Below, piece by piece: positions 7,473 through 14,979 of a DNA stretch of 15,761 nt (positions are counted from its first letter, which is position 1; each line of letters opens with the position of its first letter). The position numbers were made by a program, and so were the translations under genes. The DNA comes from an uncultured Clostridia bacterium (GTDB lineage: Bacteria; Bacillota; Clostridia; TANB77; CAG-508): NCBI GenBank assembly GCA_947626205.1, contig CANQRO010000028.1:1-15761 (forward strand), in the 5' to 3' direction. The notes under the pieces are model-generated. The model ran no database searches and was not told where the DNA came from. It saw only the letters and a list, made by a program, of their open reading frames with translations.

Positions 7473-7964
7473 GGATATTTAATGAGGTTATGTAATGATA
7501 AAGACTTAGCTGAAGAATTAACGCAACAAACTATCTGTAGAGGTCTATATAAAATTAAAACGTTCCGAGGAGAAAGTAAGATCCAAGTATGGTTATGTGC
7601 AATAGCAAAACGCTACTTAAATGCATACATGACAGAACAAAAGAAAATGAATTGTGTATCATTTGAACAAGTAAAAGAAAAATATAAAATGAGATCAAAT
7701 GAAAGTATAGAAGATGAATATATAATTAAAGAAGAGCGAGAGGAAGTGTATAAGTATATTCATAAATTAAAAGGAATACAAAAGCAGGTTACTGTATTAA
7801 GAATAGTATATAACAAAAGTTATGAAGAAATTGCAAAAAAATTTGGTAAAACAGAAAACTGGGCTAGGCAACTATTTTTTAGATCTAAACAGCAAATAAA
7901 CGAATATATAAGAGAAAGTGGGGAAAAAGATGAAGAAAAAATTGGAATGCAAAATAATGGATAA
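7464..7964 (+). CDS. Sigma-70-family (ECF-like) RNA polymerase sigma factor, 5' end frameshifted
   Basis: From the internal ATG this is 166 residues. Region 2 shows LCNDKDLAEELTQQTICRGL and FRGESKIQVWLCAIAKRYLN, the core-binding and -10-reading helices of ECF sigmas. Region 4 (about 105-155) has the helix-turn-helix YNKSYEEIAKKFGKTENWAR that reads the -35 element. The probable native start is TTG 7418 in a different frame (see the separate entry). If the frameshift is real, translation could still begin at ATG 7464, with a weak AGAGGA at 7447-7452, losing only part of region 2.1. The anti-sigma gene overlaps its 3' end, the standard arrangement for a factor held inactive at the membrane. Autoregulation is likely, but no convincing ECF promoter was found. 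Confidence 0.82.
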   Translation: MYVGYLMRLCNDKDLAEELTQQTICRGLYKIKTFRGESKIQVWLCAIAKRYLNAYMTEQKKMNCVSFEQVKEKYKMRSNESIEDEYIIKEEREEVYKYIHKLKGIQKQVTVLRIVYNKSYEEIAKKFGKTENWARQLFFRSKQQINEYIRESGEKDEEKIGMQNNG

Positions 7965-8577
7965 TTTATTACCTAATTACATTGATAACTTAACAGACAA
8001 GCAAGTAAATAAATATATTGAAAAACATATTTCTGAGTGCCCAAATTGTAGACAAAAATTAGAAGATATGAATGGAGAATTTAAATTAGAAAAGATTAAT
8101 AGAGAAAAAGAAGAAAAACAATTAAAGCGTCTAAATAGAAAAATATTTAAAATAATAATAGCATGTGTAATTGCTACTATAATAATATCAATATTAGTAT
8201 GTAGTGGAATTATAATATATGCTAATCATAAAAATGGAATACAAGTATCAAATTATACCTATATGCAAGTTGAATATGTTAAAGAAGATACAAAAAATAC
8301 TATCGATGGAAATGTATATGGAAAAATAATAGCAGTATTTGATGAAAATGATATTTGTGTAAGTGCGAGAATAGTAGAGAAAGGATATACAGAAGAATAT
8401 ATTCAAAAAAGAATGAAATATAATTTGAATTATACTGATGAAAAAGCATTAAGTAATTATATAAAAGTAAATAATGAAGTACATTATAATGTTAATATGT
8501 GGAATGGAATTAATAAAGAAAATGTTTTAGAATATTGGAGCAAATACTATATAAAAGATAGTATAATAGAAATGTAG
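7930..8577 (+). CDS. Membrane anti-sigma factor with zinc-finger N-terminus
   Basis: From ATG 7930 this is 215 residues. The N-terminal ~45 residues match the zinc-binding anti-sigma domain: an early Cys (C6), then LLPNYIDNLTD, then H-x3-C-x2-C in HISECPNC. A Lys/Glu/Arg-rich linker leads to one membrane helix (about 76-98), and the last ~115 residues lie outside the cell and presumably sense a signal. GTG 7918 also opens this frame, but ATG 7930 fits the domain better; the ribosome site GGGGAAAAAG is weak. The gene overlaps the sigma gene by 35 nt, implying translational coupling. I do not recognise the sensor part. Its last codons lie inside the palindrome at 8570-8613. Confidence 0.82.
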   Translation: MKKKLECKIMDNLLPNYIDNLTDKQVNKYIEKHISECPNCRQKLEDMNGEFKLEKINREKEEKQLKRLNRKIFKIIIACVIATIIISILVCSGIIIYANHKNGIQVSNYTYMQVEYVKEDTKNTIDGNVYGKIIAVFDENDICVSARIVEKGYTEEYIQKRMKYNLNYTDEKALSNYIKVNNEVHYNVNMWNGINKENVLEYWSKYYIKDSIIEM

Positions 8578-8613
8578 ATAGGAGGAGAAATATTTCTCCT
8601 CCTATCTACATTT
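8570..8613. terminator. 44-bp perfect palindrome, bidirectional terminator between convergent genes
   Basis: The 22 bases 8570-8591 are the exact reverse complement of 8592-8613, centred on AAATATTT and containing GGAGGAG/CTCCTCC. It spans the final codons and stop of the anti-sigma gene and ends 11 bp before the stop of the minus-strand gene. TTT (+) and TTT (-) edges fit termination from both sides, although the T-tracts are short. Confidence 0.75.
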
Positions 8614-8624
8614 ACAAAAACACA

Positions 8625-9155
8625 TTATTTACTGAATATCCAAGTAGCAAGCCAACCTTGATCCAAATTGGGAATATAGTAATGAATTGTATAGTTCCCA
8701 GGAAGGGATTTAGAAAATGTTACAGTTGTTTCCATATTTCCGGTCAACTTTACATCTGCTTTTGCTGTGGTCCCATCAGGACGTACAATGGTAACATATA
8801 CCACAGTATCCGAGTTAAAATCCCAAGCCTTGATGGTTGCAGCACCAGTAGAAGTACTAGTTCCAGGTGCATTTACGGTAAAACTGTCGACATGTGCATC
8901 TGTATAGTATGCCGCATAGCCATACACACTCATGGGCCGTACTACAGAGCCGTTAGCCAAAGGACTTACCACGGCATTCGATGTAACCTCCGTAGCTGTT
9001 ACATCAGCCAATTCCGGCTCGGCAGCAAACACTGCGAGGTTCAGAGAACAAAACAAAGCCATGACCAAGGCAATAGACAAGAGTCTCTGCAAACTCTTTT
9101 TGCTTCTGAAACTCAATTTACAGTTACAGTTTGTGTTTGTGTTCATTTTTTTCAT
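8625..9155 (-). CDS. Secreted protein of unknown function, compositionally foreign
   Basis: This 176-residue protein has an unusually long N-terminal region rich in Asn, Thr and Cys (NTNTNCNC). A signal-peptide core follows (about 25-44), with a likely cut after VFA, before AEPELADV. The mature part (about 130 residues) is rich in Thr, Val and Ala; the stretches WDFNSDTVVYVTIVRPDGTT and MTVTF-like ETTVTFSKSLPGNYTIHYY suggest a beta-sandwich. I do not recognise the family. ATG 9155 has AGGAGG 9 nt upstream; an upstream ATG at 9191 would put that site inside the gene. GC is 54/120 at 8761-8880 and 31/60 at 8941-9000, against 10/60 at 8401-8460 next door, so recent acquisition is likely. Confidence 0.8.
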   Translation of the reverse strand: MKKMNTNTNCNCKLSFRSKKSLQRLLSIALVMALFCSLNLAVFAAEPELADVTATEVTSNAVVSPLANGSVVRPMSVYGYAAYYTDAHVDSFTVNAPGTSTSTGAATIKAWDFNSDTVVYVTIVRPDGTTAKADVKLTGNMETTVTFSKSLPGNYTIHYYIPNLDQGWLATWIFSK

Positions 9156-9242
9156 GTTTTTTTTCCTCCTTAAACTGAACAACAAAAACATAGATTAACA
9201 GTTACTTTGGATTTGGTAATGTGCTCTTACCATATTATTACA

Positions 9243-9268
9243 CATAAGAGAATAAAGAATCTCTTATG
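9243..9268. repeat. Inverted repeat in the divergent intergenic region
   Basis: CATAAGAGA (9243-9251) and TCTCTTATG (9260-9268) pair perfectly around 8 nt, between the minus-strand secreted gene and the Spo0A-like gene. A second short dyad, ATTGCA-N4-TGCAAT, lies at 9284-9299. Either could be an operator; neither has a T-tract. Confidence 0.4.
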
Positions 9269-9369
9269 GAATAATTAAAATATATTGCATTATTGCAATT
9301 ATTTATGTAAACAATAATATATTAATAGATATTTTGAAAGCAAAAAAAGCGGAAAAAAGTGGAACTAAG

Positions 9370-9376
9370 TGTCGAA
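9370..9376 (+). promoter_or_regulatory. 0A-box-like site (TGTCGAA) upstream of the Spo0A-like gene
   Basis: TGTCGAA matches the Spo0A binding consensus TGNCGAA exactly and lies about 120 bp before the Spo0A-like start, in the region shared with the divergent secreted gene. A 7-mer can occur by chance; the location is what makes it suggestive of Spo0A control or autoregulation. Confidence 0.4.
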
Positions 9377-9492
9377 AGATGTAAAAATATAAAAAAATTT
9401 GTAAAAAAGTGTAACAAAATCAAAAAATTAGACTCTAATATTATAGAATATATAAGTGGAATAAAAATGGAAAAATAAAAGGAGAAAACTAT

Positions 9493-10236
9493 ATGAATAA
9501 ATTATTGATATTAGAAGATAATTTGAATTTCTCAAGAACGTTGTTAAATCATATTGTAGAAAAGAATTCTAAGTTACAATTATATAATATAGCAATAGAT
9601 GGTGAAGAAGTACTTGAAAAAATAAAAGAATTAGAACCTAATGATATTATTTTATTAGATTTAGGCTTACCTAAAATAAATGGAATTGATATTATAAAAA
9701 CATTTATAGAACAAGGCAGGGGAATTCCACATATTGTTGTAATGAGTGGTAATACGTTATTAATGAAAGAACTAAAACAATACGAAGACTATATTGATGT
9801 TATCGTTCAAAAGCCATTTTCCATTAAAAGAATGTTATTAATTTTAGATGAAATATCTAACCAATGTGAAAAAAGTATGATAGCAGGAATGATAAAACAC
9901 GAATTAGAAAAATTTGATTTTAACGAATTTACTATAGGTTACAGGTATATTGTAGAGGCAATTACATATTCCTTAGAAGATGAAACACTATTAAAAGATA
10001 TGAAAAATACGTTATATGCAAAAATTGCAAAAAAGCATAAGGGAGTTACAATAATAAACGTAAAGTGGACAATTGAAAAATGTATTCGCTCCGTTCAGCA
10101 TTTTACTGCAACGAAAGTAATTACAGAGTACTTCGATATTTTAAAAGAAGAAAGTTTAACGCCTAAGATGTTTATAAGTGTTGTTGTACATAAATTAGAA
10201 TGGAAATACAGAAGAAGAAAAGAAAGAATGTTATAA
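9493..10236 (+). CDS. Spo0A-like response regulator (receiver + divergent Spo0A C-terminal domain)
   Basis: This 247-residue protein starts with a complete receiver domain: acidic pocket E8-D9, phospho-acceptor D56 in LLDLGLP, S85 in VMSG, and K107 in QKPF. After a linker, residues about 130-240 align with the Spo0A DNA-binding domain, with GYRYIVEAI near its start, LYAKIAKKH in the middle and MFISVVVHKL near the end. The recognition-helix region (about 188-202) differs from the highly conserved Spo0A sequence SRVERAIRHA. Spo0A is the sporulation master regulator. This could be a divergent Spo0A or, more likely, a paralogue with other targets. AAAGGAG lies 8 nt before ATG 9493. An 0A-box-like site lies upstream. 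No kinase gene adjoins. Confidence 0.85.
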   Translation: MNKLLILEDNLNFSRTLLNHIVEKNSKLQLYNIAIDGEEVLEKIKELEPNDIILLDLGLPKINGIDIIKTFIEQGRGIPHIVVMSGNTLLMKELKQYEDYIDVIVQKPFSIKRMLLILDEISNQCEKSMIAGMIKHELEKFDFNEFTIGYRYIVEAITYSLEDETLLKDMKNTLYAKIAKKHKGVTIINVKWTIEKCIRSVQHFTATKVITEYFDILKEESLTPKMFISVVVHKLEWKYRRRKERML

Positions 10237-10286
10237 AATCGAACATATAAAATACAAGCATACATAAATATAAATTACACTATAAT

Positions 10287-10347
10287 AAAAAATGGAAATA
10301 AAGATTCTAATATCCACAAATATTAAAATATTATTTCCATTTTTTTT
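10287..10347. terminator. Bidirectional terminator between convergent genes
   Basis: AAAAAATGGAAATAA (10287-10301) pairs with TTATTTCCATTTTTT (10331-10345). An inner dyad TAATAT/ATATTA adds a second stem. T-runs on the plus strand and A-runs at the left arm allow termination of both the Spo0A-like gene and the minus-strand glycosyltransferase. Confidence 0.75.
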
Positions 10348-10351
10348 AAAA

Positions 10352-11482
10352 TTATGGTTTACCTAGTAAAATTTCACAAATATCCTTAGAAGAGTTCTTC
10401 TTTGCTAAAAGTCTAGCATTTATTTTTAATTTTTGCATCTTTGCTGGATTATTAAATAACTCTTCTAACACTACTTTTTCATCATCGTGCTTTTTGATCC
10501 ATATTGCAACTCCACTATTTTCTAAGAAACTTGCGTTTTCTTCTTCTTGTCCAGGAATTGGATTAATAACAATAATTGGCAAACCAGAAGCTAAACTCTC
10601 TGAAGTAGTAAGTCCTCCAGGTTTTGTTACTACTAAATCAGAAATACTCATTAATTCTGGAATTTTAGTAGTATAATCTAATACTTTAATAGAATCTTGT
10701 TTATGAGTTTGCTCTACTAAATATTCAAAACTTCTTTTCATTTTTGCATTTCTGCCAGAAATTGCTATTACTTGTAAATAGTTAAAATTTTCTGCAAAAG
10801 TTTTTAATATTTCATATGTTTTAGATTTTCCAAGACCAAACTCGCCACCTGCGAAAAACAATATAGTTTTTTTATTCTCTTGTAGTCCAAACTCCTTTAA
10901 TATTTCACTTTTGTTATAATGTGCCAAAAATCTATTAGATAAAGGAATTCCAGTAGCAAAAACTTTATTTTTATCAATTCCTTTTTCTATTAATGCCTTC
11001 TTCATACCTTCATGAGCTACAAAGAAATAATCTATATAATCATAATTAACCAGCCATTGGTCATGAGGTGCATAATCCGTCATAACAGTTGCAATTTTAG
11101 CATTAAGTACACCTTTTTGTTTAAGAATAGTACACATCTGTGAACCAAATGGATGTGTAGAAATAATTAAATCTGGCTTATAATCTTGTAATAAATCATT
11201 TAATTTTACAGACATTAAACGATTAGAGGTATTGCTAATTTTACTTAAAACACCTTTTTGAGAATTAGAATATACTTTTGCCCAAGCCCAAGGAGCTTTT
11301 TTAGCCATTTCATTATAAGCAGTAGTAGTTAGTTTATTTAAAGTTTTATTAACATATTTTACGCAATCTATAAGGTTAGTTTCAACATCTTTGTAATTTG
11401 CTTCTATATATTCTTTAATAGAACGAGCTGCCGATAAATGTCCTCCACCATAGGAAGCATAGAAAATAAGAACTTTTTTCAT
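10352..11482 (-). CDS. Glycosyltransferase of the MGDG synthase / UgtP family
   Basis: This 376-residue protein has the MGDG-synthase N-terminal domain (about 2-165), with the glycine-rich loop YGGGH at 11-15 and STHP at 108-111. The GT28-type sugar-nucleotide domain (about 195-365) shows GGEFG at 212-216, KPGGLTTSE at 287-295 and PGQEEENA at 310-317. The family moves glucose or galactose from a UDP-sugar to diacylglycerol at the inner face of the membrane, making glycolipids that can anchor lipoteichoic acid. Sugar and linkage cannot be predicted here. ATG 11482 has GGAGG 5 nt upstream; a further ATG at 11494 would overlap that site. Length is normal. It is separated from both neighbours by terminators, so probably monocistronic. 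Confidence 0.88.
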   Translation of the reverse strand: MKKVLIFYASYGGGHLSAARSIKEYIEANYKDVETNLIDCVKYVNKTLNKLTTTAYNEMAKKAPWAWAKVYSNSQKGVLSKISNTSNRLMSVKLNDLLQDYKPDLIISTHPFGSQMCTILKQKGVLNAKIATVMTDYAPHDQWLVNYDYIDYFFVAHEGMKKALIEKGIDKNKVFATGIPLSNRFLAHYNKSEILKEFGLQENKKTILFFAGGEFGLGKSKTYEILKTFAENFNYLQVIAISGRNAKMKRSFEYLVEQTHKQDSIKVLDYTTKIPELMSISDLVVTKPGGLTTSESLASGLPIIVINPIPGQEEENASFLENSGVAIWIKKHDDEKVVLEELFNNPAKMQKLKINARLLAKKNSSKDICEILLGKP

Positions 11483-11527
11483 AATGACCTCCATAAAACT
11501 AAATTATTATAAATTTTAACATAAAAA

Positions 11528-11588
11528 AAAATAAATGTATACACTTTTTTATGTTCAGTTCACACTTTTTTGTGTCTACATTTATTTT
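11528..11588 (-). terminator. Terminator of the InlB-repeat pilin-like gene
   Basis: Arms 11528-11544 and 11572-11588 are 17 nt each with one mismatch, closing a 27-nt loop. Read on the minus strand, the second arm runs into a long T-tract, so it ends transcription of the upstream minus-strand gene before the glycosyltransferase. Confidence 0.7.
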
Positions 11589-11625
11589 ATAATTTAACTA
11601 TATGAATATAGTTTGTGTTTTATTT

Positions 11626-12837
11626 TTATATTTCCATCCAAACTTTATATACACTTATACTACCGTTTGTTCCTGTAGTATATGAAGAATCTATCTCTGC
11701 AAAAATTCTTAAAAATTCTTCATATGATGACACATCCATTTCCCATGTATGCCTTCCTAACGAACTTTGATCAATAATAGCTCCTTTCTCCACAATATTA
11801 CCGCGCTTATCATCAACGTCATAAAAGTATCCCATATAAAATACATTATTATAATTACTTTCAAAATCTATATCAACATATATTTTATTATAGTATTTTA
11901 CATCTATTACGTTTTTAGTTACAAATCCAATTCTAGTACTATCCTGATAGTTATTGCCATTAATGTATTCAACATAAGCGTATAAAAAGTTATCTGATTT
12001 ATTATATTCATATTTTGTACCTTCATTTATATAATATGCACTTTCTACCCAACCACCAGTTAAGTCTTCATATTCATTTCCATTATCATATAAAATTACA
12101 ACATTCTTTTTCCAAACTGCATATAAAGTTACATCTGCATCACTTAAAAATTTAGCTTCATCTTTATATTCAGGATCTCTACTACTGTTATTAGTACTCC
12201 ATCCAAAAAAAGTATATTCATTTCTAGTTGGTTTTTCTGCAATTAAAGTAAATTCTGGTTTTGAAACTGTACCATTGTTATAGTACATATCTCCCTCTTG
12301 TCTTTTATCAAATTGTTCTCCACCATTTGTATCATAAGTAACACTTATTACTTTACTAAATACTGCATATAGCTCTATTCCTTCTTCTTGCATTACTAAT
12401 TCATTTTCTACTTCATTTTTTGCTTCAGTATCTTTTCTCCATCCTACAAATTTATAACCATCTTTTGATGGTGTAAATGTAGATGGGTTTAAACAAGTGC
12501 TTCCTATTTGTACTTGTTCTTCTTGTTGTTTATCTACATCTACATGATATACTACTGTGTACATAGGAATATCTTCTCCTTGATTTTCACTTAACATGCC
12601 ATATAAATTGTTCTGTAATGTATTTAATATATCTAATTCATTTTTCTCTACTTGTTTATATTCTCTAGAAACACCAATAGCTTTTCTAATTATTCCATTT
12701 TCATCTAGAGCTAGATTTAATGTAATACTTGCTAAAATTAATAAAACGATTATAGTTATTACTAAAGCAATTAGTGTAACACCATTTGTATTATGCATTT
12801 TTTTACTTATATTTTCATTTAATTTTAGAAATTTCAT
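11626..12837 (-). CDS. Pilin-signal surface protein with InlB-type repeats
   Basis: This 403-residue protein begins with a type III (prepilin) signal: a polar leader, then G19 before VTLIALVITIIVLLILA, cut by prepilin peptidase at G19-V20. The fifth mature residue is Ala instead of the usual Glu. After the helix and LDENGI come two InlB/Listeria-Bacteroides-type repeats: residues 94-160 (with GYKFVGWR) and 164-242 (YDTNGG, then FFGWS and TLYAVW). The last ~155 residues look like a beta-rich domain I cannot name. It is probably an extracellular adhesin or pseudopilin; InlB repeats occur in many surface proteins. AGGAGG (12852-12857) is 14 nt from ATG 12837, and a stop codon blocks any upstream start. 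The divergent neighbour has the same N-terminus. Confidence 0.85.
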   Translation of the reverse strand: MKFLKLNENISKKMHNTNGVTLIALVITIIVLLILASITLNLALDENGIIRKAIGVSREYKQVEKNELDILNTLQNNLYGMLSENQGEDIPMYTVVYHVDVDKQQEEQVQIGSTCLNPSTFTPSKDGYKFVGWRKDTEAKNEVENELVMQEEGIELYAVFSKVISVTYDTNGGEQFDKRQEGDMYYNNGTVSKPEFTLIAEKPTRNEYTFFGWSTNNSSRDPEYKDEAKFLSDADVTLYAVWKKNVVILYDNGNEYEDLTGGWVESAYYINEGTKYEYNKSDNFLYAYVEYINGNNYQDSTRIGFVTKNVIDVKYYNKIYVDIDFESNYNNVFYMGYFYDVDDKRGNIVEKGAIIDQSSLGRHTWEMDVSSYEEFLRIFAEIDSSYTTGTNGSISVYKVWMEI

Positions 12838-12924
12838 ATCTCTTTAGTTTTCCTCCTATTCTATATTTAGATTAAAACTGTTTTATCTCTTGTAATAGGT
12901 AGATATAATCCCCCTAAAAACTAT

Positions 12925-12952
12925 TTTATATCAACTTATATTATCATGTCAA
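12925..12952 (-). promoter_or_regulatory. Promoter of the InlB-repeat pilin-like gene
   Basis: On the minus strand TTGACA (12952-12947) and TATAAA (12930-12925) are separated by 16 bp. The gene starts at 12837, so the leader is about 80 nt. Confidence 0.6.
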
Positions 12953-13096
12953 CGTTTTTATAATTATGTAATAATTTGTCATTTTATTGTAATATTTAGT
13001 TTATTCAATTTTTATTACTAATCTGAAACTGCAATTTCCTTCATTGGTTTTCTTCTTATGAATTTACTTAAATTATACACAAACAAAACAGTAAAA

Positions 13097-13138
13097 AAGT
13101 AAAGTAAATTCTTACATATTTATTTAAGAATTTACTTT
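13097..13138. repeat. Perfect 16-bp inverted repeat in the divergent pilin intergenic region
   Basis: GTAAAGTAAATTCTTA (13097-13112) is the exact reverse complement of 13123-13138, with a 10-nt loop. Read on the minus strand it is followed by six T residues, like a terminator, yet no minus-strand gene lies before it. The rest of the 459-bp gap (12838-13296) holds two promoters and AT-rich sequence. Confidence 0.7.
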
Positions 13139-13192
13139 ACATTAAGTTAAAAAATTACGTAAATATATGATACTAAAGATAAACTATTTTAG

Positions 13193-13221
13193 TTGATATA
13201 TAAAATTTATAAATATATGAT
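13193..13221 (+). promoter_or_regulatory. Promoter of the LamG-like pilin-signal gene
   Basis: TTGATA (13193-13198) and TATGAT (13216-13221) are 17 bp apart, about 75 bp before the gene. The 11-mer AAATATATGAT covering the -10 is also found 50 bp upstream (13161-13171). Confidence 0.55.
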
Positions 13222-13296
13222 TAAAATTGATCATATTATATATAGCAAAACACATGATTTTACTTAAATAGGAAGTATTGGAGGGAACAAAAGAAA

Positions 13297-14655
13297 ATGA
13301 TAAAACTAAACTTAACTAAACAATTAAAAAAAGTTAATACAAAAAATTTGAAAACAAATTTACAAAATAGAAATGGTGTTACATTGATAGCACTTGTAAT
13401 TACAATTATAGTTCTACTTATTCTTGCCGGCATAACAATAAACTTAGCATTGGATGAAAATGGAATAATTAATATGGCAAAAAATGCAACAAATTTATAT
13501 AAGGCATCAAGCGAAAAAGAATATTTAGAACAAAATGTATTATTAGTACAATTAAACAAATATATGGAAAATATAAGTTCTGAAAAACTAGGAAAGGAAT
13601 TAAATCCAAAGAATTTAGAAAATTCATCAAATTGGCATATAATTAAAGTAAATGATACAAGCTATGATAAAGGTTGGAACTATGTAGAGAAAGGAACAGA
13701 ATTAAAAGAATATGGTAAAGCAGAACATAGTTGGTTAATAAATTATGAAACTGGAGAAATAATAGAGCTTGAAGAAGATAACTATGTATCACTATCAGCA
13801 GGAGATATGTTAGCAGTAAAAGATAGTTTAATAATAAATATAGATTCATCAATAATAGATAAAAATATAAAGAATGATAAAGAATCATTAGAAGAGCAAT
13901 TAGGTGAGGGTGTAACATTAGAAGGATTTGATTTTAATGATAATGAAAATAGCGGGTTAACAACTACATCATTTAAATTTGACGGAGTTGATGATTATAT
14001 AAAAGTGAAATATGATAGTCAAGAACAAAAAGATAAATTAGCTAAAAACGGATTCACCTTTGAATTTTATGGAATATGGAATGGTGGTACAAGCCAGACA
14101 TCAGATAATAAGATTGTAGAAGATGATAATAGATATGATGGTTTATTTACTTTTCAAGATGAAGAAGCTAGAGTTGGGTCTAACATCCTGAGATTTGGAA
14201 TTAATGTAGAATATGGTGGAAATTATATTATGTGGAATGCAGGAAATGTAGATGACTTTACTTCTGATTATATGCAAGATCAAAGGAATCATAATATTAT
14301 TTACCAAGATTATAATATCGAAAAAAATAATGTTATTTATTTTACAATGACTTTGGATTGCTCAAAAATAATTGACGGCGAGTATTATCAAGCTACATTA
14401 TATGTTGATGGGAAAGAGAAAATGGTAGGTAGATATAATAAAGGAAATTGGGATTATTTTATTAGTAATTCGTTAAAAAAATTAGACTGTTTTCTTATAG
14501 GAGGGAATATACCTTATTTTTATGAGAATGTGGCCAAAAATTTTAGTGCATTAGACGTATACAGTTTAAGATTGTATAACAAAGCATTAACAGCAGATGA
14601 AGTAAATAAAAATTATGAAAAATCAGTAGAATATCATTCTTTATTAATAAAATAA
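13297..14655 (+). CDS. Pilin-signal surface protein with LamG-like domain
   Basis: This 452-residue protein has a prepilin-type N-terminus: a basic leader of 27 residues ending NRNG, then VTLIALVITIIVLLILAG. As in its divergent neighbour, mature position 5 is Ala, not Glu. The middle (about 60-225) is charged. The C-terminal ~220 residues resemble a LamG/concanavalin-like jelly roll: SFKFDGVDDYIKV opens it, then FTFEFYGIW, ATLYVDGKE, and the closing SLRLYNKALTADEVNKNYE, which is very typical of that fold and often binds sugars. The predicted role is a cell-surface, carbohydrate-binding or adhesive protein. GGAGG (13280-13284) is 12 nt before ATG 13297. No pilus assembly genes are in the window. 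Confidence 0.85.
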   Translation: MIKLNLTKQLKKVNTKNLKTNLQNRNGVTLIALVITIIVLLILAGITINLALDENGIINMAKNATNLYKASSEKEYLEQNVLLVQLNKYMENISSEKLGKELNPKNLENSSNWHIIKVNDTSYDKGWNYVEKGTELKEYGKAEHSWLINYETGEIIELEEDNYVSLSAGDMLAVKDSLIINIDSSIIDKNIKNDKESLEEQLGEGVTLEGFDFNDNENSGLTTTSFKFDGVDDYIKVKYDSQEQKDKLAKNGFTFEFYGIWNGGTSQTSDNKIVEDDNRYDGLFTFQDEEARVGSNILRFGINVEYGGNYIMWNAGNVDDFTSDYMQDQRNHNIIYQDYNIEKNNVIYFTMTLDCSKIIDGEYYQATLYVDGKEKMVGRYNKGNWDYFISNSLKKLDCFLIGGNIPYFYENVAKNFSALDVYSLRLYNKALTADEVNKNYEKSVEYHSLLIK

Positions 14656-14675
14656 ATTTGATATTATATTATTAT

Positions 14676-14703
14676 AGGACGTCTTTATTAGAAAAGACGT
14701 CCT
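14676..14703 (+). terminator. Terminator after the LamG-like gene
   Basis: AGGACGTCTTT (14676-14686) pairs perfectly with AAAGACGTCCT (14693-14703) around a 6-nt loop. The tail is only moderately T-rich. Confidence 0.75.
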
Positions 14704-14979
14704 TATTGTATCTTTTGTTAAGTGTTATCATTTTTAATTATTTGTCTATTCTTTAATTCCCTATGATGTGTTATTTTCGAAATTAAAGCTAGAAATCTTA
14801 TATTAGCAAAGCTAATTAATTTTATATTATCAAATTTTTTTATGCATTAAAAATTCAAATTAAATAAAATTAGAATAAAATTTCAAAAAATTAGCAAAAT
14901 AAAAAAGAAAAATTAAATCATTAAAATTTATGCTTTCTACATATTTAAACTTGAAAGCAAGAAAGGATTCAAACTAATT
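14704..14979. other. AT-rich intergenic stretch ahead of sleB
   Basis: The gap between the pilin-like gene and sleB (14656-14979) contains the terminator above and otherwise AT-rich sequence with a short dyad, ATTAGC-AAA-GCTAAT. A promoter for sleB should lie here. sleB is transcribed by sigma-G in Bacillus, but I found no convincing sigma-G match. Confidence 0.5.

Noticed and set aside
8658..9173. Plus-strand open frame across the GC-rich gene
   Set aside because: Cys/Arg-rich translation without a recognisable domain; the minus frame has a signal peptide, ribosome site and sensible composition.
14844..14872. Sigma-G promoter for sleB (GCATT, 17-18 bp, AAAATTA)
   Set aside because: The -10 match is poor and in such AT-rich DNA this pairing arises easily by chance.
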